Positions 45,112 through 56,240 of a stretch of DNA of 64,000 bases are shown in pieces; position 1 is the stretch's first letter; the number at the start of each line of letters is the position of its first letter. The stretch is taken from contig NZ_JAWDIR010000033.1 of assembly GCF_046156265.1 (NCBI RefSeq), positions 372,001-436,000 of the forward strand, in the 5' to 3' direction. The stretch is from CAMDHY01 sp046156265. Lineage in GTDB: Bacteria; Pseudomonadota; Alphaproteobacteria; Rhizobiales; Segnochrobactraceae. Under the pieces are notes generated by a model. It was not told the DNA's origin, searched no databases, and worked only from the letters and a program-made list of their open reading frames with translations. The translations under genes were made by a program, and so were the position numbers.

Positions 45112-46191
45112 TCACGGGCGCGGCCCCGCCGTGTCCTCGGCGACGGGCCGCTCGGCCTCCTTCGCCCAGCGCGCCACCACCGCCGAACCGGCCTCGACCC
45201 CCGGCGCGGCATCGCGCAGGCGCGCCTTGATCGCCGTCCCGCCCGCGAGCGTCACCTCGTAGAGCACGTCGGAGCCGAGGAAGGTCATCGTGGTGACGGT
45301 ACCCGGCAGGCCCTCAGCCGCGCCGGCCTCGCCGGCGCGGACAAGCTGCACCCGCTCCGGGCGGATCGCGACCGTGCCGCCGGGCCGGCCGACGAGCTCG
45401 CCCGGCAGGAGGTTCGCCTCGCCGATGAAGTCGGCGACGAAGCGGGTGGCCGGTCGGTCGTAGATCTCCGCCGGCCCGCCGATCTGCAGCACCCGGCCGG
45501 TGCTCATCACGGCGATGCGGTCGGACATCGCGAGCGCCTCCTCCTGGTCGTGGGTGACGAGCACGAAGGTGACGCCGGTCTCGCGCTGCAGGCGCTTCAA
45601 CTCGCCCTGCATCTCGCGGCGGAGCTTCTGGTCCAGCGCCGACAGCGGCTCGTCGAGGAGGAGGAGGCGCGGCGCCGGCGCGAGCGCCCGGGCGAGCGCG
45701 ACGCGCTGCTGCTGGCCACCGGAGAGCTGCGCCGGCCGCCGGTCGGCCATCGCCTCGAGCTTGACGAGCGAAAGCACGTGCCGGACCCGCGCGGTGATCT
45801 CGGCCCTCGGCTTACCGAGCCGCTCGAGCCCGAAGGCGACGTTCTCGGCCACGCTCATGTGCGGGAACAGCGCATAGGACTGGAAGACGGTGTTCACCGG
45901 CCGCCTGTGCGGCGGCAGTTCGGTGAGGTCGCGGCCGTCGAGGCGGATGACGCCGGCGCTCGGGTGCTCGAAGCCGGCGACGAGGCGCAGGAGCGTGGTC
46001 TTTCCGCAGCCGGAGGGGCCGAGGAGGGTGAAAAACTCGTTCTCGAAGATCGACAGCGATACGGCGGCGAGCGCGACGACCGAACCGGGGCCGCTGCCGA
46101 AGGCCTTCGTCACCCCGGCCACCTCGACGAGGGTGCGGGGCTGCGCGGCCGGCGATCGGCGGTCGTCGATCGCTGCGGCCGGATGCGTCAT
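45112..46191 (-). CDS. Polyamine ABC transporter ATP-binding protein (PotA/PotG-like)
   Basis: 359-aa ATPase. Walker A LLGPSGCGKTTLLRL, Q-loop TVFQSYALFPHMSVAENVAF, signature LSGGQQQRVALARAL, Walker B LLLLDEPLSALD and H-loop VTHDQEEAL are all present, then a C-terminal TOBE domain (GGTVAIRPERVQLV). ATG 46191 heads the polyamine operon running down to aguB at 40197. The 397-bp gap upstream holds palindromic repeats. Confidence 0.93.
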   Translation of the reverse strand: MTHPAAAIDDRRSPAAQPRTLVEVAGVTKAFGSGPGSVVALAAVSLSIFENEFFTLLGPSGCGKTTLLRLVAGFEHPSAGVIRLDGRDLTELPPHRRPVNTVFQSYALFPHMSVAENVAFGLERLGKPRAEITARVRHVLSLVKLEAMADRRPAQLSGGQQQRVALARALAPAPRLLLLDEPLSALDQKLRREMQGELKRLQRETGVTFVLVTHDQEEALAMSDRIAVMSTGRVLQIGGPAEIYDRPATRFVADFIGEANLLPGELVGRPGGTVAIRPERVQLVRAGEAGAAEGLPGTVTTMTFLGSDVLYEVTLAGGTAIKARLRDAAPGVEAGSAVVARWAKEAERPVAEDTAGPRP

Positions 46192-46588
46192 GCCCTGTCC
46201 CCTCGACCGCCAGCGGCGGCGTGAGGGGAATTTGGGCATGCCCGAAAGGCGGGCGTCAAGGGTGGTGAGGGGCAGAGAGAGTGAGGACGGGTGGCGGCTG
46301 GCGAGGCACGTCCCTCCCCTGCCAGGGGGAGGGACAGGCGACCGCAGGTCGCCAGGGTGGGGCCTGTCAATCCGAACAGAGACGTCGGTGAGGTCATACC
46401 CGTGATTTTCACGGGCCCCACCCTGACCGCTTCGCGGTCTGTCCCTCCCCCTGGCAGGGGAGGGACGTTCGCACCGCTCTGCCCCAACCCCCAAACCCTT
46501 CCCTTTCCCGTCGTCGCCCTGTAGCCATCCCTCAACACCCGGCGGCGCCCGCGCGCCCGCCTTCGCCATCGCACAGGACGCCCGACCG
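46192..46588. repeat. Large intergenic inverted repeat upstream of prfC
   Basis: The arms at about 46309-46363 and 46414-46467 are near-perfect inverted copies. Each contains its own hairpin (GTCCCTCCCCTGCC and its GC-rich complement) and a GGTGGGGCC segment; a 50-bp central stretch separates them. The two copies differ in the short gcgaccgcaggtcgc / accgcgaagcggt hairpin. No gene is seen in the whole 397-bp gap between the divergent potA-like and prfC genes; their promoters must be here. Confidence 0.7.
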
Positions 46589-48211
<1,623 letters not shown>

Positions 48212-48244
48212 GGGCGGCGGCCTTCCTGCGGGCGGCGCGGCCGC

Positions 48245-49135
48245 CTAGCCGGCGTCCCAGACGCCGCGCAGGAAGGCCCCCGCGCGCTCCAGCGCCCGTC
48301 CGCCGGCCGACAGGTGGCCGCGGAACAGGTGCCAGACGTGCACCATCTCCGGCCACACCTCGAGCGTCACCGCCACGTCCGCCGCGCCGAGCTGGCCGGC
48401 GAGCGCGACCGAATCCGCGAGCAGCGTCTCCGCCGAGCCGACCTGGATCAGCACCGGCGGCAGGCCGCGGAAATCGCCGCCGAGCGGCGAGGCGAGCCGC
48501 GGGATCGGGTCGGCGCCGGCGATGTAGTCCGCCGCCACGTCGAGCAGATAGGGCCGCTGGATGATCGGGTCGATGTCGGCCTTGCTGACATAGGTCTCGC
48601 CGCGGCAGGCGAGGTCGACCCACGGCGCGATGACGAAGGCGGCACCCGGCAGCGGCTCGCCGGCGTCGCGGAGAGCCAGCAGCGCCCCCATCGTCAGCCC
48701 GCCGCCGGCGCTGTCGCCGGCGATCGCGATGTCGTGTGGCGCAAAGCCCTCGGCGAGCAGGAAGCGGTAGGCGGCGAGGGTGTCGTCGAGGGCGGCCGGG
48801 AACGGATGCTCCGGCGCCCGCCGGTAGTCGATCGCGAGCGTGCGCGCCCCGGCGGCGCGGCCAAGCGCGGTGACGAGCAGGCGGTGGCTGGCGATCGAGC
48901 CCGCCACGAACGCGCCGCCGTGCATGTAGAGGATCGCCCGCTTCGCATCCGCTGCCGGCGTCTCAGACCACTCCGCCGGCACGCCGTTCGCCGTCACCGG
49001 CGTCAGCGTCACGCCCGCCTCCAGCGGGTAGAGAGTGCCGAAGGAATCGAGCCGCTCGCGCCGGCCGGCGAGGTCCGGCGGCCGGGGCCGCGAGGCCATC
49101 AGGGCCCGGAAGGCGGCGATCTCGCTGTCGGCCAT
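48245..49135 (-). CDS. Alpha/beta hydrolase, hormone-sensitive-lipase type esterase
   Basis: 296-aa esterase, start at ATG 49135 (GGGGGAG 8 nt upstream; ATG 49141 is closer than ideal). The oxyanion motif HGG is in ILYMHGGAFVAGS, the nucleophile in IAGDSAGGGLTMG, Asp in AETLLADSVALAGQ and His in PEMVHVWHLFRGH. It likely cleaves short-chain esters; natural substrate unknown. No signal peptide. Confidence 0.9.
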   Translation of the reverse strand: MADSEIAAFRALMASRPRPPDLAGRRERLDSFGTLYPLEAGVTLTPVTANGVPAEWSETPAADAKRAILYMHGGAFVAGSIASHRLLVTALGRAAGARTLAIDYRRAPEHPFPAALDDTLAAYRFLLAEGFAPHDIAIAGDSAGGGLTMGALLALRDAGEPLPGAAFVIAPWVDLACRGETYVSKADIDPIIQRPYLLDVAADYIAGADPIPRLASPLGGDFRGLPPVLIQVGSAETLLADSVALAGQLGAADVAVTLEVWPEMVHVWHLFRGHLSAGGRALERAGAFLRGVWDAG

Positions 49136-49323
49136 GGCCATCACTCCCCCGGCGTGGCGATCGCGCCGTCGCCTCGGATTGTTTGATTCCCTGCGGCGGC
49201 AGTCTCGCCCGTTCGCCGCGCCGGCGGAAGCCTCCCGTCGTTGGGTGCGACCCGCCTTCACGCTGCGACGTCCACCCGAGGGGCGCGCTTGACAGCAGGA
49301 ACGCATTCCTGCCATGGAAGCGT

Positions 49324-49833
49324 ATGTTCCGTATTTGTTCCTACATCACTCCCGGGCGACCTGCCTTGCTGCCGGAGCTGCGGCGCGCGCCGGCAGCGGC
49401 CCTCAAGGCGCTGCTGATCGCCGGGATGCTGCTCGCCGCGGCGCCCGCCGGCCGCGCGGGCGAGCGGCTGTCCGGGCCCTTTGCGGCCACGGTCGAGCGG
49501 GTGATCGACGGCGATTCGCTGGCCGTGCGGGTGAACGTCTGGCTGGGGCTGGAGGTCTCGACGATCGTGCGCCTGCGCGGCATCGACGCGCCCGAACTCG
49601 CCGGCCGCTGCCCGGAGGAGCGCCGGCGCGCCGTCGCCGCGCGCGACGCCCTCGCGGGGCTGGTCGCTGGCGGCTCCGTCTCGCTCGCCGCGGTGGAGAC
49701 CGACAAGTACGGCGGCCGCGTCGTCGCCGACGTCGCCGACGGCAGCGGCCGGGCGCTTGGTCCCGCCCTGGTGGACGCCGGTCTGGCGCGCCCCTACGAC
49801 GGCGGCCGCCGCGCCGGCTGGTGCCGGTCCTGA
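49324..49833 (+). CDS. Exported SNase-domain (thermonuclease-like) protein
   Basis: 169 aa. An N-terminal signal peptide (ALKALLIAGMLLAAAPAGRA) follows a 27-residue basic n-region; a later start is possible. SNase motifs are complete: ATVERVIDGDSLAVRVN, TIVRLRGIDAPELAGRCPEE and TDKYGGRVVADV. The missing Asp of the other SNase-like gene (5599-6402) is present here. Probably a periplasmic nuclease; substrate not known. Confidence 0.83.
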   Translation: MFRICSYITPGRPALLPELRRAPAAALKALLIAGMLLAAAPAGRAGERLSGPFAATVERVIDGDSLAVRVNVWLGLEVSTIVRLRGIDAPELAGRCPEERRRAVAARDALAGLVAGGSVSLAAVETDKYGGRVVADVADGSGRALGPALVDAGLARPYDGGRRAGWCRS

Positions 49834-49870
49834 CGGCGGCCGGGGGCGCGCCGCCAGGGCGCGCCGGTCC

Positions 49871-51502
49871 TCAGGCTCCGGCCGGCGCCTGCGGCTCGGG
49901 GTCGGCCAGCGGATCCTCCACCGTTGCGGCGATGTAGCCGGCGACGCGGTCGAAATCGCGGATGATGTCGACGACGGTGGCGCTCACCTGGGCGGGCATC
50001 ACCTGCCCCGTCTGCAGGGTAGCGAAATGGTGCTCGCCGGCCCGCACCACCGCCGCCCCGAGGTCGACCTCGAGGGCGATGAGGGATGCTGGCGGTGCTG
50101 CCGCCTCGGCCGCGAAGGCGGCTGCGGCATCGCGGACCCCGTCGGCGAGGCGGCCGGCGAGCTCGACCACAGCCGGATCGGCGGCGACGGCGGCGCGCAC
50201 CGTTGGCCGGCGGCGGACGTAGCCGAAGGCGTCCATCACCGCCTCGCCGGCGCGGTCGAGGTTGCCGACGAAGCCGAGCGTCTCGATCAGCCGGGCGCGG
50301 TCGCGCGGCGCGAACTCGGCATGGTCGAGGCGGTCGAGATAGTCGCGGGTGGCGGCGGCGAGGCGGGTGACGATGTCGCTGCCGCGCGTCACCGTCTTCT
50401 CCGCCGCGGCGTCGCCGGCGACCGCGGCGGGCAGCGCGGCAAGCATCCGCGCCAGTGCCTCGGCGATGCGGCCGCCCTCGCGCCCGGCTGCACCGATCGC
50501 GTCGCTCGGCAGCGCGATCAGCGCGGCATCGAGGAACTTCGGGGCGGTCGAGTCGGCCGGCGCCGGCCGCGACGGGAACAGCCGCTCCAGGAGCCGCGCG
50601 AACGGTCCGAGCAGCGGGAAGAAGACGAGCGCCGCGATGAGGTTGAAGGCGGTGTGGAAGTTGGCGATGCGGCGGTCCGCGTCGGGATCGAGATCACTGA
50701 CGCCCGGCACCAGCAGCGGCAGCAACGGCAGCACGACGAGGCAGGCAAGCAGCCGGTTGAGGAAGTTGCCGACGGGCACGCGCCGCGCCGCCGGGTCGCG
50801 CCCGCCCGGGCTCTCCAGCACCGGGTTGATGGCGGTGCCGAGGTTGGCGCCGAGCACCATGGCGAGCGCCCCCTCGAGGGGCACCATGCCGCTGGTGGCG
50901 AGGGAGGCGATGAGCAGCACCGTGGCGACGCTGGAATGCGCCACCCAGGTGAACAATGCTGCCGCCAGCATCGCGAGAAGCGGGTGGCCGCCGATGGTCT
51001 CGATCGCCGCGTCGACCGCCGGCATGGTCTCCAGCGGCGTGATCGCCGCCACCATGCGGTCGAGCGCCATCAGCACCAGGCCGAGCCCGATGGCGACGCG
51101 GCCGAGATCGTGCAGGCGCTTGGTGCCGGCGCGGCGGAACAGCACGACGCCGGCAAGGAACAGCAGCGGCACCACCGCCATCACGTCGAAGGTGAGGAGC
51201 TGCACGATCAGCGTCGTGCCGACATTGGCGCCGAGCATGGCGGCGAGCGCTGGCACGAGGTCGATCATGCCGGCGCCGGCGAAGCCCGAGACGATGAGCC
51301 CGGTGGCGGTGCTCGACTGCAGGATGGCGGTGACGCCGAGGCCGGCGGCGAAGGCCTTTGCCCGCGTCCCGAGCCCGACCGCCAGCACCTTGCGCAAATC
51401 CGCCCCGAGCGCCCGCTCCACCCCGGACTGCACCATGTGCACCCCCCAGAGCAGCAGCGCGACATAGCCGGCGAGATCGACGAGGGCGAGGAGGGCGGTC
51501 AT
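49871..51502 (-). CDS. Na/Pi cotransporter family protein (NptA/YjbB-like)
   Basis: 543-aa inner-membrane protein. Two inverted repeats with the QSS motif: VTAILQSSTATGLIVSGFAG and HSSVATVLLIASLATSGM; GANVGTTLIVQ and GANLGTAINPVL are paired motifs. The C-terminal 200 residues are PhoU-like helices. ATG 51502. Likely exports or imports phosphate with sodium; regulation not visible. SD weak. Confidence 0.92.
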   Translation of the reverse strand: MTALLALVDLAGYVALLLWGVHMVQSGVERALGADLRKVLAVGLGTRAKAFAAGLGVTAILQSSTATGLIVSGFAGAGMIDLVPALAAMLGANVGTTLIVQLLTFDVMAVVPLLFLAGVVLFRRAGTKRLHDLGRVAIGLGLVLMALDRMVAAITPLETMPAVDAAIETIGGHPLLAMLAAALFTWVAHSSVATVLLIASLATSGMVPLEGALAMVLGANLGTAINPVLESPGGRDPAARRVPVGNFLNRLLACLVVLPLLPLLVPGVSDLDPDADRRIANFHTAFNLIAALVFFPLLGPFARLLERLFPSRPAPADSTAPKFLDAALIALPSDAIGAAGREGGRIAEALARMLAALPAAVAGDAAAEKTVTRGSDIVTRLAAATRDYLDRLDHAEFAPRDRARLIETLGFVGNLDRAGEAVMDAFGYVRRRPTVRAAVAADPAVVELAGRLADGVRDAAAAFAAEAAAPPASLIALEVDLGAAVVRAGEHHFATLQTGQVMPAQVSATVVDIIRDFDRVAGYIAATVEDPLADPEPQAPAGA

Positions 51503-51675
51503 GGGGGGCGTCCGGGCTGCAGCGGTCAGGACGGCCGCCGACGTGACTGTGATCAGAAAGGGGCCAGAGCGACAATCAGGAATGAAACAACCGGAAATGG
51601 CTTTCTGGGCGGCGTGATACACGTTATAAGGGTGTTGATGGCTTCGGGTGCATCTGCTGGTCGCGAGGGAAGGCC

Positions 51676-52014
51676 ATGACCGTGCTCGCCGCGCTTGCCG
51701 GGTTTTTTCTGTATCTTTCTCTCGAAAATTTCTGGCCTCGCTCGGCCGGCCGCGGGCGGGAGAATTCATTCAGGGACAGTGGCTGTTTCAAGCTCGCGCT
51801 CGCCGTGCTGGCGCTCGTGTCCAGCGTGACGATCATCTTCGCCTCCGCGGTTTATCAGGCCGGGAACGATGAGGGCGGGTTCAGGCTGCTTTATTCCGTT
51901 GGCCGTGAACTTTCGCGGCCGTGGGTCAACATTTCAGTAATTTTCTTCGTCATTGGCGGGTGGGTGGCAGTTCATCGGCACGACATCCTGAATTTTCTGA
52001 AGAAGAAGCTTTGA
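51676..52014 (+). CDS. Small membrane protein, three helices, unknown
   Basis: 112 aa; GGAAGG just before ATG 51676. Hydrophobic stretches near residues 2-18, 38-60 (FKLALAVLALVSSVTIIFAS) and 86-104 (VNISVIFFVIGGWVAVH). The C-terminus is basic (LNFLKKKL). Forty bp before the next gene and on the same strand, so probably cotranscribed. I do not recognise a family. Confidence 0.7.
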   Translation: MTVLAALAGFFLYLSLENFWPRSAGRGRENSFRDSGCFKLALAVLALVSSVTIIFASAVYQAGNDEGGFRLLYSVGRELSRPWVNISVIFFVIGGWVAVHRHDILNFLKKKL

Positions 52015-52053
52015 TGTCAGACACAAGCTAATCGCCGGAGCGGGGGTTATGTT

Positions 52054-53607
52054 TTGGCCGAAGAGAGACCAATCGCCACGACTATGTGGCTGATGCTTAC
52101 GATCGCGCTTCTTCCGGTCGTGTTCGCCCTCGTGGTACCGATGCTGCCGGAACTGGTCCAGCGGATCGAGAGGATCAAGTTCGGATCGTTCGAGGCCAGC
52201 ATGGCGAGTGACCGCATCGCCGCTGGAACCGCCTCGGCGATCATCAGCGAACGGTCATCCCAGGAATTCGACTTTGATCTCGAAGCGTGGGCGAACTACG
52301 AGGAGCGCCGCGCGCGGAACCGGTTCATCGAGGAATTCTTCACCGGCAACACGTCGTCGGAGGACAACTTCGCGGTAGTCCACGACGCTCTGATCGGCCC
52401 CCTGTCGCAACTGCTGCAGTGCCAGAGGGTCGCCGGCGTTGGCCATCCGGAGAACATCATCCTGCTCGACCGGATGATCCTGATCTTGTCGGATCGGAAG
52501 GTGTTCGATGGAGTGCTGAAGACCGCCGCGCGACGCGAGGACGCCGGCCTGCCCTGGTCCTTCGCGCCCGGGCCGCCGGCGCGCGTGGTCATCGACGAGA
52601 CGATCGCGGCTGTGGACCGCATCGAGGGCCTGCTGAAACTGACCGGCCATCTTCAGACGCACGCCTTCGCGCCCGGCCGGGAGGCGAGCGAGACGGCAAG
52701 CGACCCGTGCGGCGCGATCGCCCTTCGCGACGGCCTGCGCCGCGTCCACCTGACGGGGGATCCGGTGGGCCGGGTGGAAGGCGCTTTCCAGGATGGCCAC
52801 CTCAGCGCGTTCGTCGCCACGTTGATCATTGTCCGCGGAGCGGGGACGGATGCCGCCCTGACGCGAGCGTCGCGCGAGCTGTGGCTCGTCACCGAGCGCA
52901 ACGCGATCGACTTCGAAAATGGCCAAGCCGGTCTTTCACCGATCGAGGTCTTCAACGTGCGCTGGATCCTCGGGCGGGCGATGCTGCGCGCGCGCTGGGA
53001 CGTGGAGGCCGTCCATGCCCAACTCGACGGTGCGCGCGTCGCCGTCTACTGCATGATGAAGGCGATGCGCACCGAACGTGCAGACGACGACGTCAGCAAT
53101 TCCCCGTGTCAGGGATGGCGGACGAAGAAGCAGGCCAACAGCGACAGCAATGCCTATGCGATCGCCCTCGGCGAATCGTTCCGCCCGCTCGTCCTGACCG
53201 ATATGCTCATGCTGGCGCATCAGTACAGCCTGGAGGGGTTGATGGTTCCGCCGGAGACTGCGGATCGCGCGCGAAAGGCGAGCGAGGCCTTGGCCAAGTT
53301 CGCCGACGAGTGGAGCGGGTTTTCCGATCATGCGGACCCTACAACCAATCGGCGAAACCGAATACTCGCCAACGCGATCGCGAGCGTTCAGATGTTCAGC
53401 ATCGTCAATGCAAACGACGAAAACATTCTCGATGAACCAACATGCAGACGGGCCGGACGCAGAATGGAAAGAGTCTTGAAATTCTGGGAAGACGAGGAGG
53501 AAGTGTCGAGGCTTAGGGGTGAAATCGGCAGCCATGCTTTGCCATGGATGCTGGCGCAGAAGTACACGAAATACATCAAGGCCACATGCAAGGCGGTCGA
53601 GGATTGA
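52054..53607 (+). CDS. Membrane-anchored protein of unknown function, 517 aa
   Basis: TTG start (52054) after CGGGGG; no ATG is in position. One N-terminal transmembrane helix (MWLMLTIALLPVVFALVVPM, about residues 11-30), then a long soluble helical domain. Conserved-looking parts include FEASMASDRIAAGTASAIIS, VVHDALIGPLSQLLQCQRVA and RWILGRAMLRARWDVEAVHA. No recognised enzyme motif; no P-loop, HEPN pair or nuclease residues could be confirmed. Codon use is somewhat less GC-biased than neighbours toward the 3' end. Partner of the small membrane protein. Confidence 0.65.
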   Translation: MAEERPIATTMWLMLTIALLPVVFALVVPMLPELVQRIERIKFGSFEASMASDRIAAGTASAIISERSSQEFDFDLEAWANYEERRARNRFIEEFFTGNTSSEDNFAVVHDALIGPLSQLLQCQRVAGVGHPENIILLDRMILILSDRKVFDGVLKTAARREDAGLPWSFAPGPPARVVIDETIAAVDRIEGLLKLTGHLQTHAFAPGREASETASDPCGAIALRDGLRRVHLTGDPVGRVEGAFQDGHLSAFVATLIIVRGAGTDAALTRASRELWLVTERNAIDFENGQAGLSPIEVFNVRWILGRAMLRARWDVEAVHAQLDGARVAVYCMMKAMRTERADDDVSNSPCQGWRTKKQANSDSNAYAIALGESFRPLVLTDMLMLAHQYSLEGLMVPPETADRARKASEALAKFADEWSGFSDHADPTTNRRNRILANAIASVQMFSIVNANDENILDEPTCRRAGRRMERVLKFWEDEEEVSRLRGEIGSHALPWMLAQKYTKYIKATCKAVED

Positions 53608-54089
53608 AGGGATATCGGCGTGGTCGTTCGGTGCCAGATTCTTTGGGGCAAAGTTCTCCACCCCGGTCAGAGCGGCGTCCGCCCGCCTTTGGGCACAGCG
53701 GCGTGTCCGGCTTACGCGAGAGGCCGGGAGCGGCGCGGCAACTCGCGATGCCCCGCCGCTCCACATGCCGCGACTATGGCATGCCCGTCGCTAGGCTCAC
53801 GGAGGTCCGCCCGTCTGCAGATTCTGCGCGGTGGCAAGAATCGGAGCGAGCGTCACGGTGAGCGTGACGGCGAGCAGCCACATCGCCGTGAGCAGTCTGG
53901 TCATGACCAAGCCCTCTCTCGGTTGATGGCAACGGCCTCAGGATACCACGCCCACCCCCAGTGAAACAACCTAAGAGAGCTGTGCAACCAAATACAACCA
54001 AAAATCAGCCCTGCGCTGAAATCAGGTTGTCCGGTGCTGTTGCCGGTGGCTGCAAAGAGGCCCGGGCGCAGGCCTCCGGATCAGCTTCC
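53608..54089. other. 482-bp gap with a possible small gene
   Basis: The stretch 53960-54050 is AT-richer than its surroundings and has repeated CAACC/AACCAA words but no clear repeat structure. Apart from the 35-aa reading frame listed separately I see no gene, RNA or terminator. Confidence 0.5.
53797..53904 (-). CDS. Possible 35-aa exported peptide
   Basis: The frame MTRLLTAMWLLAVTLTVTLA continues PILATAQNLQTGGPP. AGAGGG lies 9 nt upstream of the ATG. The sequence is a textbook signal peptide with a likely cleavage ATA|Q and only 10 residues of mature peptide. It is too short to be certain; no family known. Confidence 0.35.
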   Translation of the reverse strand: MTRLLTAMWLLAVTLTVTLAPILATAQNLQTGGPP

Positions 54090-56036
54090 CTACCCCGCCT
54101 TGCGGTTCTGCCGGTTGCCGATGAGGTCGTCGACGACGCCCGGATCTGCCAGCGTCGAGGTGTCGCCCAGCGCGTCGAACTGGTCTTCGGCGATCTTGCG
54201 CAGGATGCGGCGCATGATCTTGCCGGAGCGGGTCTTCGGCAGGCCGGGGGCGAACTGGATGAGGTCGGGCGAGGCGATCGGGCCGATCTCCTTGCGCACC
54301 CAGGTGACGAGCTCCTTGCGCAGCTCCTCGCTGGGCTCGATGCCGGTCATCAGCGTCACGTAGGCATAGATGCCCTGGCCCTTGAGGTCGTGCGGATAGC
54401 CGACGACGGCGGCCTCCGACACCTTCGGGTGGGCGACCAGCGCCGACTCGATCTCCGCCGTGCCCATGCGATGGCCGGAGACGTTGATGACGTCGTCGAC
54501 GCGCCCGGTGATCCAGTAATAGCCGTCGGCGTCGCGCCGGCAGCCGTCGCCGGTGAAGTAGGCGCCCTTGTAGGTCGAGAAGTAGGTGGTGACGAAGCGC
54601 TCGTGGTCGCCATAGACGGTGCGCATCTGCCCCGGCCACGAGTCGGTCAGGATGAGGTTGCCCTCGCAGGCGCCCTGGAGCTCCTTGCCCTCCGCGTCGA
54701 CCACCGCCGGCTGCACGCCGAAGAACGGCCGCGTCGCCGAGCCGGGCTTCAGCGCCGTCGCGCCGGGCAGCGGCGTGATCAGGATGCCACCGGTCTCGGT
54801 CTGCCACCAGGTGTCGACCACCGGGCAGCGGGCGTCGCCGACGACGTTGTAGTACCAGAGCCAGGCTTCCGGATTGATCGGCTCGCCGACCGAGCCGAGA
54901 ATGCGCAGGCTCGAGCGTGAGGTCTTCTTCACCGGCGCGTCGCCGGCGCCCATCAGGGCGCGGATCGCCGTCGGCGCGGTGTAGAAGATGTTGACCTTGT
55001 GCTTGTCGATGACTTCCCAGAACCGGCTGTTCGTCGGCGAAGTGGGAATGCCCTCGAACATCAGCGTGGTGGCGCCGTTCGCGAGCGGCCCGTAGACGAT
55101 GTAGGAGTGGCCGGTGACCCAGCCGACGTCGGCCGTGCACCAGTAGATCTCGCCCGGGCGGTAGTCGAAGACGTACTGGTGCGTCATCGACGCATAAACG
55201 AGATAGCCGCCGGAGGTGTGCAGCACGCCCTTCGGCTGGCCGGTCGAGCCGGACGTGTAGAGGATGAACAGCGGGTCCTCGGCGTTCATCTCCGCCGGCG
55301 GGCACTCGGCGGCGACGTTCTCGGCCGCCTCGTCGTACCAGACGTCGCGACCGGGGGTCATCGACACCTTGCCGCCGGTGCGGCGCACGACGATGACGGT
55401 CTTGCAGCCGGTGACCTTCTCGAGCGCCGCGTCGGCGTTCGCCTTCAGCGGCACCGGCCGGCCGCCGCGCAGGCCCTCGTCGGCGGTGATCAGCAGCTTC
55501 GAGCGGCAGTCGGCGATGCGGCCGGCGAGGCTGTCGGGCGAGAAGCCGCCGAACACCACGGAATGGATGGCGCCGATGCGCGCGCAGGCGAGCATCGCAT
55601 AGGCCGCCTCGGGGATCATCGGCAGGTAGATCGTCACCCGGTCGCCCTTGGCGACGCCGTGCGCCTTCAGCACGTTGGCGAAGCGGCTGACGTGTTCCTT
55701 CAGCTCGCGGTAGGTGATGACCTTGTGATCTTTCGGGTCGTCGCCTTCCCAGATGATCGCCGGCTGGTCGCCCTTCGTCGCGGCATGGCGGTCGACGCAG
55801 TTGGCCGAGACGTTCAGCGTACCGTCCTCGAACCAGCGGATTGCGACGCGGTGCGGGTCGAAGGAGGTGTTCTTCACCTTCGTGTAGGGGCGGATCCAGT
55901 CGATGCGCTTGCCGTGCTCGCCCCAGAAGCCGTCGGGGTCGCGGATCGAGCGCTCATACATCGCCCGGTAGCCGGCCTCGTCGACGAGGGCGGAGGCGGC
56001 GACGTCCGCCGGCACGGGGATCACGGTGTCGGTCAT
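54090..56036 (-). CDS. acs: Acetyl-CoA synthetase (AMP-forming)
   Basis: 648-aa enzyme making acetyl-CoA from acetate, ATP and CoA, normal length. Adenylation motifs LFILYTSGSTGQPKGVLH (A3), WWQTETGGILITPLPG, and TGRVDDVINVSGHRMGTAEI are complete; the acetylation-regulated lysine is in PKTRSGKIMRRILRK near the C-terminus. A TATAAT box lies 57 bp upstream of the ATG. Monocistronic. Confidence 0.97.
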   Translation of the reverse strand: MTDTVIPVPADVAASALVDEAGYRAMYERSIRDPDGFWGEHGKRIDWIRPYTKVKNTSFDPHRVAIRWFEDGTLNVSANCVDRHAATKGDQPAIIWEGDDPKDHKVITYRELKEHVSRFANVLKAHGVAKGDRVTIYLPMIPEAAYAMLACARIGAIHSVVFGGFSPDSLAGRIADCRSKLLITADEGLRGGRPVPLKANADAALEKVTGCKTVIVVRRTGGKVSMTPGRDVWYDEAAENVAAECPPAEMNAEDPLFILYTSGSTGQPKGVLHTSGGYLVYASMTHQYVFDYRPGEIYWCTADVGWVTGHSYIVYGPLANGATTLMFEGIPTSPTNSRFWEVIDKHKVNIFYTAPTAIRALMGAGDAPVKKTSRSSLRILGSVGEPINPEAWLWYYNVVGDARCPVVDTWWQTETGGILITPLPGATALKPGSATRPFFGVQPAVVDAEGKELQGACEGNLILTDSWPGQMRTVYGDHERFVTTYFSTYKGAYFTGDGCRRDADGYYWITGRVDDVINVSGHRMGTAEIESALVAHPKVSEAAVVGYPHDLKGQGIYAYVTLMTGIEPSEELRKELVTWVRKEIGPIASPDLIQFAPGLPKTRSGKIMRRILRKIAEDQFDALGDTSTLADPGVVDDLIGNRQNRKAG

Positions 56037-56092
56037 CGAGGGCTCCTCCCCACGGCACCGTTTGCGGCGCCCCTTCAGTCTCGTTTGGGCGA

Positions 56093-56098
56093 ATTATA
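56093..56098 (-). promoter_or_regulatory. Candidate -10 box of acs
   Basis: On the minus strand TATAAT (56098-56093), 57 bp before the ATG. The expected -35 position has no good match, so an activator may be needed. Confidence 0.35.
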
Positions 56099-56240
56099 TG
56101 CGCGGCGCGCGCACGGCCGTCCACCGCTGCGGGGCTCGACTTTGGTCGCGCGTGCGCCTTGGCCGCAACCCTCGCCCTTCGCGGCGTCGATGTCCTTGCG
56201 GCGGATCAAGAGGGGTGCAACGTCCGACCTTGCAAAGCGT

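Noticed and set aside
53774..54001. 75-codon minus-strand frame after the 517-aa gene
   Set aside because: No ribosome-binding site, low complexity; the overlapping 35-aa frame is the better candidate.
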